64,000 nt of DNA from Kitasatospora sp. MAA4 (GCF_029893355.1 NZ_JARZAI010000004.1:248001-312000); one strand, 5' to 3'. Counted from the stretch's first letter, positions 8,621 to 17,249 are shown. The notes: generated from the sequence alone by a model not told the origin. A program made the numbers and translations.

Positions 8621-9544
8621 TCAGCCGAGCTGCGGGCGGACCTGAGAGGCGATCAGCTCCAGGTGGTCCAGGTCGTCCAGGTCGAGGATCTGGAGGTAGA
8701 TCCGCGAGCTGCCCGCCTCCTGGTAGCGGCCGATCCGGTCGGCGACCTCGGCCGGGGTGCCGGCCAGGCCGTTCGCCTTCAGTTCGGAAACCTCGCGGCC
8801 GATCGCCGCCGCGCGGCGCGCGACCTCGGCGTCGTCCCGTCCCACGCAGGCGACCAGGGCGTTGGAGTACACCAGGTCGTCACCCGGTCGGCCGCGCTCC
8901 TCGGCGGCGGCCCGGACCCGGCCGATCTGCTCCCGGGTCTGCTCGACGGAGACGAACGGCAGGTTGAACTCGGCCGCGTAGCGGGCCGCGAGGGCGGGCG
9001 TGCGCTTGGCGCCCATGCCGCCGATCAGCACCGGGATCCGCTGCTGGACGGGCTTGGGCAGCGCCGGGCAGTCCGTCAACTGGTAGTGCTCGCCGGCGAA
9101 GTCGAAGGTCTCGCCGAGCTTGGTCTCCCACAGTCCGGTGATGACGGCGAGCTGCTCCTCCAGCCGGTCGATCCGCCGGTCGGGGAACGGGATGCCGTAG
9201 GCGCTGTGCTCCTCCTTGAACCAGCCTGCGCCGAGGCCCAGTTCGACCCGGCCGCCGCTCATGGCGTCGACCTGGGCGACCTGGATGGCCAGCACGCCGG
9301 GCAGCCGGAAGGTCCCGGCGGTCATCAGCGTGCCGAGCCGGATCCGCTCGGTCTCGCGCGCCAGGCCGGCGAGTGTGATCCAGGCGTCGGTGGGACCGGG
9401 CAGGCCGTCGCCGTCGCCCATCTTCAGGTAGTGGTCGGAGCGGAAGAAGCCGCTGTAGTCCAGCTGTTCCGCGGTGCGGGCGACGCGCAGCAGGGTCTCG
9501 TAGGAGGCGCCCTGCTGGGGTTCGGTGAAAATGCGAAGATCCAT
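8621..9544 (-). CDS. LLM-class F420-dependent oxidoreductase
   Basis: Luciferase-like monooxygenase-family TIM barrel of 307 residues. It begins MDLRIFTEPQQGASYETLL, contains FFRSDHYLKMGDG and RIRLGTLMTAGTFRLPGVLA, then VELGLGAGWFKEEHSAYG, the usual cofactor- and barrel-forming blocks of actinobacterial F420-dependent members (TIGR03560-like). It probably transfers hydride between F420H2 and an unknown organic substrate in the cytoplasm. The ATG at 9544 is preferred over the ATG 12 bases earlier because it opens at the first conserved strand. A terminator follows at 8525. Next to it upstream is an amidohydrolase, possibly co-transcribed. Confidence 0.9.
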   Translation of the reverse strand: MDLRIFTEPQQGASYETLLRVARTAEQLDYSGFFRSDHYLKMGDGDGLPGPTDAWITLAGLARETERIRLGTLMTAGTFRLPGVLAIQVAQVDAMSGGRVELGLGAGWFKEEHSAYGIPFPDRRIDRLEEQLAVITGLWETKLGETFDFAGEHYQLTDCPALPKPVQQRIPVLIGGMGAKRTPALAARYAAEFNLPFVSVEQTREQIGRVRAAAEERGRPGDDLVYSNALVACVGRDDAEVARRAAAIGREVSELKANGLAGTPAEVADRIGRYQEAGSSRIYLQILDLDDLDHLELIASQVRPQLG

Positions 9545-9580
9545 ACCGCCCATCATGCCGAACCGGGGTGGGGACGGGCT

Positions 9581-10465
9581 TCAGATCCCGAACAGGCGAG
9601 CCGCGTTCCCGTGGCAGACCGCCCGCAGCCAGTCGCCGCCGAGGTCCAGGCGGGCCAGCGACTCCAGCGCGTGGACGTACGGGTAGGGGATGTTGGGGAA
9701 GTCGGTGCCGAGCAGGATCCGGTCCTGGAGCTCGGCCAGCCGCGGGCGCAGCTCGCGCGGGAACGGCGCGGTCTGCTCGGTGAAGTCGGTGAAGGCCATC
9801 GTGGTGTCCAGCTGGACGTACGGGTACCGGGCGGCCAGGTCGAGGAAGTCCGCGTACTCCGGCAGTCCCAGATGCGCGACGATCAGCCGCAGGTTCGGGT
9901 GCCGGGCGAGCACCTCCCGGATCGGCCCGGGCCCGGTGTGCTTGCCCGGCACCGGACCGGACCCGCAGTGCGTGACCACCGGGACCCCGCTCTCGGCGAG
10001 CAGGCCCCAAACACCGTCGAGCAGCGGGTCGTTGGGGTCGTAGCCGCCCACCTGGAGGTGCGCCTTGAAGACCCGCGCACCGCCCTCGACGGCCCGCGCC
10101 ACGTACTGCTCGGCGGCGGGCTCCGGGAAGAAGGTGGCGGTGTGCAGGCAGTCCGGCGTGCGGTCGGCGAAGGCGGCCGCCCAGTCGTTCAGCCAGGCAG
10201 CCATGCCGGGCTTGTGCGGGTAGAGCATCGCGGTGAACGCCCGGACACCGAACTCCCGCAGGGTGGCCAGCCGTTCGGCCTCGTCGTCGCGGTAGGTGAT
10301 GGCCCACTCGCGACCGGTCAGCGGACCTGCGGCGTCGAAGTAGGCCCAGACCTTGGCGAGGACGTTCTCCGGCATGAAGTGGGTGTGCACGTCGATCAGT
10401 CCGGGCAGCCCGAGAGCGCGCCAGAAAGCCGTGACCTGCTCGGACCCCGCTCGTACGTTCGACAT
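9581..10465 (-). CDS. Amidohydrolase-family TIM-barrel hydrolase
   Basis: Metal-dependent hydrolase of 294 residues. DVHTHFMP near residue 25 is the HxH metal motif at the end of strand 1, VVTHCGSGP and IVAHLGLPEY supply the later histidines, and LLGTDFPNIPYPY near the C-terminus holds the catalytic aspartate. This order matches the amidohydrolase-2 family, which includes ACMSD-like decarboxylases and lactonases. The substrate is unknown. It lies 36 bases upstream of the LLM oxidoreductase on the same strand, and the two may form a small catabolic operon. Confidence 0.9.
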   Translation of the reverse strand: MSNVRAGSEQVTAFWRALGLPGLIDVHTHFMPENVLAKVWAYFDAAGPLTGREWAITYRDDEAERLATLREFGVRAFTAMLYPHKPGMAAWLNDWAAAFADRTPDCLHTATFFPEPAAEQYVARAVEGGARVFKAHLQVGGYDPNDPLLDGVWGLLAESGVPVVTHCGSGPVPGKHTGPGPIREVLARHPNLRLIVAHLGLPEYADFLDLAARYPYVQLDTTMAFTDFTEQTAPFPRELRPRLAELQDRILLGTDFPNIPYPYVHALESLARLDLGGDWLRAVCHGNAARLFGI

Positions 10466-10584
10466 CGGCCCAGCCTACCGGGCGTGCCGCGGTCGGCTGT
10501 CGGGTTGAGCTGATCCGGTGTCGGGCGCCGAGCCGTGCGGTGAGGGTGCTCGCGGACGGGGGCGGCGCGTGCGCATAGTGGGCC

Positions 10585-11652
10585 ATGGAGCACGAACGGC
10601 CGCAGGGTGCGCGGCAGATCGGGAACGGTGTCGACCGGCGCGGTGCGCTGGCGGGCGCGCTCGGACTGGTGCTGGTGGCGGGGTGCGGTGGAGGGGGAGG
10701 CGGTGCCAAGGCGGCCAACCCCACCGACCCCACCGCAAGCGCGCCGCCCTCCCCCACACCGTCCGCATCCGCGTCCCCGGCGCCCGCGTCCCCGGCATCC
10801 GCGTCCCCGGCGCGCGCGTTGCCGGCCACCTCGCCGTGGCTGCCCGGTCCCGGCGAGATCCAGCCGGATGTGAAGCTGCGCGCCGTCCAGCTCGTCGAGG
10901 CGCTCGGCAGCTGGCCCGAGGGCGGCCAGGGCGCGGCCGCCGCACGGTCGCGGGTCACGCCGCTGGGCCTGGATCCCGCGCTGGCCGATCAGGCCGGCCC
11001 GTTGCTGCCCGCTGCGGACCGGGCCGCGCTGCAGGTGATCGACGCCCAGTACGGCGGCATCCTCACCGACTCGGCCAGCGTGCTGGTGGTCTGCGACCAG
11101 TGGACCCAGAGCGGCGGCAGCGCGGTGGCCGCGGGCGGCACCACGGTGGACGTCCGGCTCACCGCCGCCACCCCGCGCTGGACCGTCACCGCCCTGCACC
11201 CGGCCGACCCCGGCCCCGCCGCGGCCGCCCTCGCCCCCGACGCCGCGCGGATCCTCGCCGACAACCGGATCCAGCTGCCCCCGGCCGCGGCGGCCGACCT
11301 GCGCAGCGGGTCCGTCCACCCGAGCGTGCTGACCGCGATGCTGACGTTGGCGCAGACCTACACGTTTCGCGTGAGCGTGGTCCGCTCCGGCCATCCGCTG
11401 GACGTCTTCGGCACCACCCGCCCCAGCGACCACCCGCTCGGCCGGGCCTTCGACGTCTGGGAGATCAACGGCCGCACGGTGGTCGACCCGACCACCCCGC
11501 CCGACCTGGTGGACGGCTTCATGCGCGCGGCGGCAGCCGCCGGCTCGTACAACGTCGGCGGACCGCGCCAGCTCTCCGGCGGCTCGACGCCCGATCAGTT
11601 CTTCACCGACGCCACCCACCACGACCACGTCCATGTCGGCTTCGACAGCTGA
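10585..11652 (+). CDS. Lipoprotein with M15/hedgehog-like peptidase-fold C-terminus
   Basis: Exported protein of 355 residues. The N-terminus (ALAGALGLVLVAGCGGG) is a lipoprotein signal with a lipobox Cys, followed by a Pro/Ser/Ala linker to about residue 85. The C-terminal domain has SVVRSGHPLDVFG, SDHPLGRAFDVWEING and HHDHVHVGFDS. These resemble the zinc ligands (H, D and H) of M15-type D-Ala-D-Ala carboxypeptidases and their substrate-binding relatives. It may trim or bind cell-wall peptide at the membrane surface. The middle region (residues 95-230) is not recognised. The gene stands alone, divergent from the amidohydrolase. Confidence 0.75.
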   Translation: MEHERPQGARQIGNGVDRRGALAGALGLVLVAGCGGGGGGAKAANPTDPTASAPPSPTPSASASPAPASPASASPARALPATSPWLPGPGEIQPDVKLRAVQLVEALGSWPEGGQGAAAARSRVTPLGLDPALADQAGPLLPAADRAALQVIDAQYGGILTDSASVLVVCDQWTQSGGSAVAAGGTTVDVRLTAATPRWTVTALHPADPGPAAAALAPDAARILADNRIQLPPAAAADLRSGSVHPSVLTAMLTLAQTYTFRVSVVRSGHPLDVFGTTRPSDHPLGRAFDVWEINGRTVVDPTTPPDLVDGFMRAAAAAGSYNVGGPRQLSGGSTPDQFFTDATHHDHVHVGFDS

Positions 11653-11760
11653 AACTCCACTGCCGCGCCCCATCGCGGCGGTAGGTTCGTACAAATGCTC
11701 CATGTACATGCCCGGTGACGGAAGGTAGTGTCAGTCTCTGTCAAACCAGGAGGGGTACCC

Positions 11761-11904
11761 ATGGACCAACACCCGACGATCATCGCCGGGACGGACACGT
11801 TCGTCACCGATCCGGACGACGAGCCCGACTGCACCCAGCCGTGCTGCCGCAACACGGCAACGGAGACGCCGACCCACTGGGGGCAGTGGCTCCGCCCGAG
11901 CTGA
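11761..11904 (+). CDS. Small acidic Cys-containing peptide gene
   Basis: A 47-codon gene with an ideal AGGAGG ribosome site seven bases before its ATG and a strong terminator 20 bases after its stop. It encodes an N-terminal hydrophobic-polar stretch (MDQHPTIIAGTDTFV), an acidic run TDPDDEPDCTQPCCRN with three cysteines, and a Trp-containing tail THWGQWLRPS. There are no neighbouring maturation genes, so a RiPP precursor role is only a guess. It could equally be a small regulatory or metal-binding protein. Too short to be found by many gene callers. Confidence 0.7.
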   Translation: MDQHPTIIAGTDTFVTDPDDEPDCTQPCCRNTATETPTHWGQWLRPS

Positions 11905-11924
11905 CGGCACCACACGACACAGCG

Positions 11925-11960
11925 CTGACACCCCGCTATTCCAGGCGGGGTGTCAGTTTT
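11925..11960 (+). terminator. Rho-independent terminator after the small peptide gene
   Basis: A perfect 12-bp stem (CTGACACCCCGC at 11925-11936 with 11945-11956), 8-base loop and a TTTT run. It closes the 47-codon gene and also faces the convergent GNAT gene. Confidence 0.85.
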
Positions 11961-11983
11961 CGTCAGCTGTCACTTGTCAGCTG

Positions 11984-12505
11984 TCAGTTCGTCAGCTCCT
12001 CGGCCAGCAGGTCCATCAGCAGCGCGTCATGCCAGCTGCCGTCCTCCGCGCGCTCGTAGCGGCGCATCACGCCGACCGGGCGGAAGCCCACCTTGCGATA
12101 GCAGCGGATGGCCGGCTCGTTGTCGGCTGCCGGGTCGATCACCAGGCGGTGGTGGCCCCGATCGGTGATCAGATACCGGGCCAGCGTGCGGACCGCGTCC
12201 GCGCCCAGGCCGTTCCCGTGCAGCGCCGGGTCGAGGTAGATGTCGATGTTCGCGTGCCGGTAGTCGGGCTCGGTCTCCTCGGCCCACTGGATCGCGCCGA
12301 CCACCCGGTCGGCGTACTCGATCGCCAGCGTCCGGCTGCCCGGCTCCGCCAGGTCCTCGGCGACCGCGGCCGCCATGTCCGTACCGCCGCGCCAGCGTTC
12401 GCGGACCTCGGGGGTCGCACGGACGGCTGCCAGCGCGGGGATGTCGTGCGGCGTGGCCGGGCGCAGCAGTACGTGGGCGCCGCGCAGCGTCGTCGGTTCG
12501 GTCAC
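11984..12505 (-). CDS. GNAT-family N-acetyltransferase
   Basis: Acetyl-CoA-dependent acetyltransferase of 173 residues. It opens TLRGAHVLLRPATPHDIPAL and has DIYLDPALHGNGLGADAVRT (the pantetheine-binding motif A), then DPAADNEPAIRCYRKVGFRP, ending in motif B. This is the RimJ/RimL to AAC(6')-like branch, so it could modify a protein N-terminus, a polyamine or an aminoglycoside. The GTG at 12505 is chosen because the family start follows at once. A GGAGGA about 30 bases upstream leaves the exact start uncertain. It is convergent with the small peptide gene. Confidence 0.9.
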   Translation of the reverse strand: MTEPTTLRGAHVLLRPATPHDIPALAAVRATPEVRERWRGGTDMAAAVAEDLAEPGSRTLAIEYADRVVGAIQWAEETEPDYRHANIDIYLDPALHGNGLGADAVRTLARYLITDRGHHRLVIDPAADNEPAIRCYRKVGFRPVGVMRRYERAEDGSWHDALLMDLLAEELTN

Positions 12506-12576
12506 GGTGTCGGTCGCCTTCGCTCGTGGGATCTCCTCCTGTCCCGAACATAGAGCGAGCAGGCCGGATCGGCGCG

Positions 12577-12626
12577 GGAGGCACCACCCGGCGCGCAGCC
12601 GCGGCCGCACGCCGGGTGGTGCCTCC
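12577..12626. repeat. Long perfect hairpin between divergent genes
   Basis: A 17-bp perfect inverted repeat (GGAGGCACCACCCGGCG at 12577-12593 with 12610-12626) enclosing a 16-base GC-rich loop. It lies between the GNAT start and the GH16-like start, about 80 bases before the latter. It is not at a gene end, so it could be an RNA structure in the GH16 leader, a barrier between divergent promoters, or a protein-binding site. Confidence 0.7.
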
Positions 12627-12707
12627 TGTGCTCCCGGCGCACCGTCAGCGCACGTATACGTACCGAGCCCACCGGGCAGCCACCTGGCAAGGCACAGGAG
12701 GCAACCC

Positions 12708-13802
12708 ATGGCACAGGTGACGCAGGACGCCCTGACCCCCACCTACTCGGCATCCGGCACGGAGGTCTCGGTCACGCTGACGGTCCACTCCGACGCCGCC
12801 TTCGTCGCGGACGTCCTGACGGTGGCCGTGCGCGACGCCGGCGGAGCCGTCCTGGACTTCCCCGGGGTGTACGACATCGCCATCCCGCCCTCGGGCTACA
12901 CGCTCACCACCGCGCCGAAGAGCTTCCCGGCCGGCAGCTACACGATCTTCGGCGCGTACGCGGTGGACGGCGGCTGGTACGACCTGCCGTCCACCGCGAT
13001 GGTGGTCGGGGCGACCGACCCGACGGGCAGCGGTGTGCCGACAGGCCCCGGCGCCCCGGTCGGCGCCCCGGGTTCGCCCGTGCCGGTCGGCAGCGTCTCG
13101 AGCGCGGCCGTCGGTCCCACCGCCGGCCGGACGCTCACCTGGGCCGAGGAGTTCACCGCCCCGATCTCCACCGAGCGCTGGAACAGCTCGACCACCAGCG
13201 CCTACCAGTACGGGTCGCACAACCCGGCCGGCGACAAGCTGGACTGGCTCCGGCCCGCCAACGTCACGGTGGCGGGCGGCCTGGCGACGTTCACCGCCCG
13301 CCCCGGGTCCGAGCTGCTGACCAGCGGCCAACGGGCCTGGGACACCGGCCTGTTGACGACCGAGGGCACCCCGGAGGCGTTCCAGGTCCAGGTCGGCGAC
13401 TACCTGGAGACGGCCGTCCGGCTACCGTCCGGCCTCGGCGCCTGGCCGGGGCTGTGGACGTGGCGGGACGGCGACAACGAGATCGACACCTTCGAGTACC
13501 ACCCGGACTACCCGTCCCGGCTGGAGTTCACCAACCAGATCCGGCAGCGCCAGCACTCCTACACCAACCCGGCGGTCGTCGCACCGCTCGGGTGGGTCAC
13601 CGTCGGCACGGCGTACGGCCTGCACTCGGTCAACTGGTACGTCAACGGCAGCCTGGTGTTCGCCGACCGCAGCGGCGTCCCGGCGGGCTGGACGGCGTAC
13701 CCGATCCTCAACCTGTCGGTGAACGCCGGGCGGTACCACCCGGCTCCGCAGTCGCCCGACCCGCTGACCTTCTCCGCCGACTACCTGCGGGTGTGGCACT
13801 GA
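12708..13802 (+). CDS. GH16-like beta-glucanase without a signal peptide
   Basis: Protein of 364 residues starting at ATG 12708 with AGGAGG six bases upstream. Residues 1-105 form a beta-rich domain (YSASGTEVSVTLTVHSDAAF), followed by a Gly/Pro/Val linker. The C-terminal domain (about 145-364) has WAEEFTAPISTERWN and the catalytic signature DGDNEIDTFEYHPD, matching the ExDxxE nucleophile/acid-base motif of glycoside hydrolase family 16 (laminarinase/lichenase-type beta-glucan hydrolysis), and ends ADYLRVWH as GH16 domains do. No signal peptide is present at the well-supported start, which is odd for a polysaccharide hydrolase; export by another route or an intracellular role are both open. 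Confidence 0.82.
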   Translation: MAQVTQDALTPTYSASGTEVSVTLTVHSDAAFVADVLTVAVRDAGGAVLDFPGVYDIAIPPSGYTLTTAPKSFPAGSYTIFGAYAVDGGWYDLPSTAMVVGATDPTGSGVPTGPGAPVGAPGSPVPVGSVSSAAVGPTAGRTLTWAEEFTAPISTERWNSSTTSAYQYGSHNPAGDKLDWLRPANVTVAGGLATFTARPGSELLTSGQRAWDTGLLTTEGTPEAFQVQVGDYLETAVRLPSGLGAWPGLWTWRDGDNEIDTFEYHPDYPSRLEFTNQIRQRQHSYTNPAVVAPLGWVTVGTAYGLHSVNWYVNGSLVFADRSGVPAGWTAYPILNLSVNAGRYHPAPQSPDPLTFSADYLRVWH

Positions 13803-13824
13803 AAGGGTGTGGCACTGAAACTGC

Positions 13825-13839
13825 GTGTGCGGCGCACAC
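13825..13839. promoter_or_regulatory. Inverted repeat, likely MarR operator
   Basis: GTGTGCG-G-CGCACAC, a perfect 7-1-7 inverted repeat ending 12 bases before the MarR start, in the position expected for autorepression. Confidence 0.6.
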
Positions 13840-13851
13840 TAACCTGGGGGC

Positions 13852-14316
13852 ATGGAGAACGGGACCACACCCGACGGGATCGGGCACGACATCGCCGACG
13901 CCCTGGGCACGCTGCTCAAACGCAGCGTCCGGGCGACCCTCTACCAGGAGCTGACCGAGCACCTCGGCGAGGCCGTGGACGAGGTCAGCTACCCGGTGCT
14001 CAGCGGCCTGGCCAGGACGGGACCGTGCAGCGCGGCCGACCTGGCCGGTGAGGTGGGCCTGGACCGGTCCGGCGTCAGCCGCCGCGCCTCGCGCCTGGAG
14101 GCGGCCGGGCTGATCCGGCGCGAGCCCGACCCCACCGACGGACGTTCGGTCCTGCTGACGCTCACCGAGCGCGGCACCGAGACCGTCGCCGTGATGCGCC
14201 GGCGCCTGGCCGCCCGGATCACCGCCTCACTGGACTCCTGGCCCCCGGACGAGGCCCGCGCCTTCGCCCGCAGCCTGCGCCGCTTCACCGAGGAGGGCCC
14301 GTTCGGCGAGCCGTAG
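13852..14316 (+). CDS. MarR-family transcriptional regulator
   Basis: Winged-helix regulator of 154 residues. The helix-turn-helix is CSAADLAGEVGLDRSGVSR followed by the wing GLIRREPDPTDGRSVLLTL, with helical dimerisation segments at both ends. It likely binds the inverted repeat just upstream of its own start and senses a small phenolic or lipophilic ligand, as MarR proteins do. Targets beyond itself are unclear: the GH16-like gene ends 50 bases upstream, and the DJ-1 gene is convergent. Confidence 0.92.
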   Translation: MENGTTPDGIGHDIADALGTLLKRSVRATLYQELTEHLGEAVDEVSYPVLSGLARTGPCSAADLAGEVGLDRSGVSRRASRLEAAGLIRREPDPTDGRSVLLTLTERGTETVAVMRRRLAARITASLDSWPPDEARAFARSLRRFTEEGPFGEP

Positions 14317-14387
14317 AGCGCCTCACGGGAACGGGCGCGGGTGCGGGTTGAGGTCGGCGATCCAGCGCCGCGCCGCGCTCGGGAGCG

Positions 14388-15083
14388 TCAGTTCAGCGAC
14401 TTGAGCAGCGCCGCGGCCAGCGGAGCCGAGGAGGCCGGGTTCTGGCCGGTGAACAGGTTGCGGTCGACCACGACGAGCGGGGCCCACGCCGGACCCTCCT
14501 GGTAGTCGGCGCCGAGCTCGACCAGCCGGTCCTGGAGCAGCCACTTGGCCTTGTCAGCGAAGCCGGCCTGGGTCTCCTCGACGTTGCTGAAGCCGGTCAG
14601 CCGGTACCCGGCGAACGGCCAGCTGCCGTCGGCGCGGCGGGCCGCGAGGAGGGCGGCGGGGGCGTGGCAGACCACACCGAGCGGCCGGCCCGAGTCGAGG
14701 GCGTCGGTGAGCAGCCGACCGGAGTCGGCGTCGACCGCCAGGTCCTCCATCGGACCGTGCCCGCCGGGGTAGAAGACCGCGGCGTAGTCGTCGAGCCGGA
14801 CGTCGGTCAGCTTGATCGGCCGCTTCAGCGCACCGATGCCGGCCAGCTCCTCGGCGATCTCGTCCGCGGCCTGCTGCCCGCCGTTGACCTCCGCCGCCAG
14901 GCTCGCCTTGTCCACCGTGGGCACCACGCCGCCCGGCGTCGCCACCGTGATCTCGTGGCCTGCGGCGGTGAACGCCCGGAAGGGGGCGACAAGTTCCTCG
15001 GCCCAGAAGCCGGTGGGGTGCTCGGTGCCGTCGGCGAGCTTCCAGTGGTCGGCGCCGGTCAGCACTACGAGGATGTTCGCCAT
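14388..15083 (-). CDS. DJ-1/PfpI-family protein (Hsp31-like)
   Basis: Class I glutamine amidotransferase-like fold, 231 residues. GVVCHAPAALLAAR contains the nucleophilic-elbow cysteine, YAAVFYPGGHGPMEDLA the upstream loop with Gly-Gly-His, and WAEELVAPFRAFTAAGHEI the early acidic residues. This pattern is that of Hsp31/YhbO-type DJ-1 members, reported as glyoxalase III-like or chaperone/deglycase proteins. The ATG at 15083 has GGAG upstream. It is divergent from a LysR gene with about 90 bases between, so the LysR protein probably controls it. Confidence 0.9.
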   Translation of the reverse strand: MANILVVLTGADHWKLADGTEHPTGFWAEELVAPFRAFTAAGHEITVATPGGVVPTVDKASLAAEVNGGQQAADEIAEELAGIGALKRPIKLTDVRLDDYAAVFYPGGHGPMEDLAVDADSGRLLTDALDSGRPLGVVCHAPAALLAARRADGSWPFAGYRLTGFSNVEETQAGFADKAKWLLQDRLVELGADYQEGPAWAPLVVVDRNLFTGQNPASSAPLAAALLKSLN

Positions 15084-15175
15084 CGGGGGTCTCCATGATC
15101 GTCGGTCGGTCGCTCAGTCGGTCGGGACTCGACCATAGGACGGCGGCAGGCATCGGATCCAATAGGCTCTCCCGC

Positions 15176-16108
15176 ATGTCCCATAGAAAATCCGATGGGT
15201 CGGCCCAGCCGCTGGACCTCACGCTGCTGCGCACCTTCCTGGCCGTGCACCGGTCCGGCTCGTTCACCGCAGGCGCCCGGCTGCTGGGGCTCTCCCAGCC
15301 GACCGTCACGGCCCAGATCCGTTCCCTGGAACAGCAGTTGGGACGCCCGCTGTTCGAGCGGCTGCCGCGCGGGGTGGCCGCCACCGCCGTCGCGGACGAG
15401 CTGGCGGCGGAGGTCGCCGGGCCGCTGGACGCGCTGGAGGCGGTCGCCGAGCGCGGCCGACCGGGCGGCGCCGCGCCCGCCGAGCCCGTCCACCTGGCCG
15501 GCCCGGCCGAACTGCTCTGCATGCGCGTGCTGCCGGCCCTGGCACCGCTGACCGCCCGCGGCGTCCGCCTGCGGATCAGCCCCGGGCTCACCGACGACCT
15601 GCTCGACGGGCTGCGCGCGGGCCGCTACGACCTGGCGATCGCCACCGCCCGGCCGCGCGGGCGGAGCCTGGTGGCCGAGCCGCTGGCGGACGAGGAGTTC
15701 GTCCTGGTCGCCGCTCCCGGCCTGGCGGCGCAGCTGGGTCCGGGCGCCGTCGCCGAGCACGGACCCGCCGCACTGCACGGGGTCCCACTCGTCTCGTACG
15801 CCGAGGACCTGCCGATCGCCCGCCGCTACTGGCGGCACGTCTTCGGCACCCGCCTGAACGGCCCGGCCGCCGTCGTCGTCCCGGATCTGCGCGGGGTGCT
15901 GGCGGCGGTGGTCGCGGGCGCCGGGTACAGCGTGCTGCCGCGATACCTGTGTCTGGACGAGCTCGCCTCGGGCGCCGTGGTCCCACTGTTCGAGCCGGAC
16001 GATCCGCCGATCAACACCGGCTACCTGGTCCGTCGCCCGGGCACCGAGGCCGGCCCGCACGTCGCCCTGGTCCGCACGCAGCTGCTGCGGGCGGCGCGCA
16101 GCTGGTGA
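15176..16108 (+). CDS. LysR-family transcriptional regulator
   Basis: Regulator of 310 residues. The N-terminal helix-turn-helix reads LLRTFLAVHRSGSFTAGARL then LSQPTVTAQIRSLEQQLG, the classic LysR DNA-binding block. The effector domain follows from about residue 95 (LRISPGLTDDLLDGLRAGRY, then ...VLAAVVAGAGYSVLPRY). The ATG at 15176 is chosen because it sits just ahead of the conserved helix; an earlier in-frame start would overlap the DJ-1 promoter. Being divergent from the DJ-1 gene, it is the likely activator or repressor of that gene, perhaps responding to electrophiles. Confidence 0.92.
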   Translation: MSHRKSDGSAQPLDLTLLRTFLAVHRSGSFTAGARLLGLSQPTVTAQIRSLEQQLGRPLFERLPRGVAATAVADELAAEVAGPLDALEAVAERGRPGGAAPAEPVHLAGPAELLCMRVLPALAPLTARGVRLRISPGLTDDLLDGLRAGRYDLAIATARPRGRSLVAEPLADEEFVLVAAPGLAAQLGPGAVAEHGPAALHGVPLVSYAEDLPIARRYWRHVFGTRLNGPAAVVVPDLRGVLAAVVAGAGYSVLPRYLCLDELASGAVVPLFEPDDPPINTGYLVRRPGTEAGPHVALVRTQLLRAARSW

Positions 16109-16119
16109 TCGCCCTGGGC

Positions 16120-17169
16120 TCAGGCGTGCACGTGGTGGTGGGCCAGGACGACGTGCGGGTCGGGCTCGCCGGTCCGGGTGGCGGGGTCGGCGTGCACGAG
16201 GGCGGCGGTCAGCCGCGGGACGGCGTGCAGCAGAGTGTGCTCGGCCCGCACCGCGACGGCGTGCGCCTCGCGCACGCTCAGGTCGCCGTCCACCACGATG
16301 GCGACCTCGGCCCGCAGCTGGTGACCGATCCAGCGCAGCCGCAGCTCGCCGACCCCGACCACGCCCTCGACCTCGCGCAGGGCGGACTCGGCGGTGTCGA
16401 CCAGCCCGGGATCGACGGCGTCCATCAGCCGCCGGAAGACCTCGCGGACGGCGTCCTTGAGGACGAGCAGGATCGCGGCGGTGATCAGCAGGCCGACGAC
16501 CGGGTCGGCGAACCGCCAACCCAGCGCCGCACCCCCGGCGCCGAGCAGCACCGCGAGCGAGGTGAAGCCGTCGGTGCGGGCGTGCATGCCGTCCGCGACG
16601 AGCGCGGCCGAGCCGATCCGGCGGCCGGTGCGGATCCGGTAGCGGGCCACCCACTCGTTGCCGAGGAATCCGATGACCGCAGCGGCCGCGACGGCGGGCA
16701 GGTAGGAGAGCGCGCGCGGGTTCAGCAGCCGGTCGACGGCCATCCAGCCGGCCAGCGCGGAGGAGGCGGCGATGGTCAGCACGATGGCGATGCCGGCCAG
16801 ATCCTCCGCCCGTCCGAAGCCGTAGGTGAAGCGGCGGGTGGCGGCGCGGCGGCCGAGCAGGAAGGCGACGCCCAGCGGGACGGCGGTCAGCGCGTCGGCG
16901 GCGTTGTGGACGGTGTCGCCGAGCAGCGAGACCGAGCCGGACAGCACCACGACGACGGCCTGCAGGGCGGCGGTGAGCGCCAGCACGCCGAGCGAGATCC
17001 ACAGCGTGCGGATGCCGTCGGCGGAGGCCTCCAGCTCGGGGTCCACCTTGTCGGCCGCCTCGTGGCTGTGCGGCTTGAGCAGGTGCGCGAGGCGGTGCCG
17101 CCAGGCATGCGGCCGGTGCTCATGGTGCTCGTGCTCGTGGTGCTCGTGGTGGTGCTGGTGGTCGCTCAC
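16120..17169 (-). CDS. Cation diffusion facilitator, Zn-type exporter
   Basis: Membrane exporter of 349 residues with six predicted helices. A His-rich N-terminus (SDHQHHHEHHEHEHHEHRP) probably binds zinc. GDTVHNAADALTAVPLGVAF and ADGMHARTDGFTSLAVLLG hold the paired His/Asp ligands of the CDF transport site. The cytoplasmic C-terminal domain ends in a second His cluster (VVLAHHHVHA). The GTG at 17169 has GGAGGAG upstream. It is divergent from an ArsR-type sensor, forming a classic zinc or cadmium/cobalt efflux pair. It probably exchanges metal for protons. Confidence 0.93.
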   Translation of the reverse strand: MSDHQHHHEHHEHEHHEHRPHAWRHRLAHLLKPHSHEAADKVDPELEASADGIRTLWISLGVLALTAALQAVVVVLSGSVSLLGDTVHNAADALTAVPLGVAFLLGRRAATRRFTYGFGRAEDLAGIAIVLTIAASSALAGWMAVDRLLNPRALSYLPAVAAAAVIGFLGNEWVARYRIRTGRRIGSAALVADGMHARTDGFTSLAVLLGAGGAALGWRFADPVVGLLITAAILLVLKDAVREVFRRLMDAVDPGLVDTAESALREVEGVVGVGELRLRWIGHQLRAEVAIVVDGDLSVREAHAVAVRAEHTLLHAVPRLTAALVHADPATRTGEPDPHVVLAHHHVHA

Positions 17170-17249
17170 GGCGGCTCGCTCCTCCGGGTCAGGGGTCGAC
17201 AGAACGGGCCGGATGGACTTCCGACCGTGCACTCCTCCATTATGTGCGT

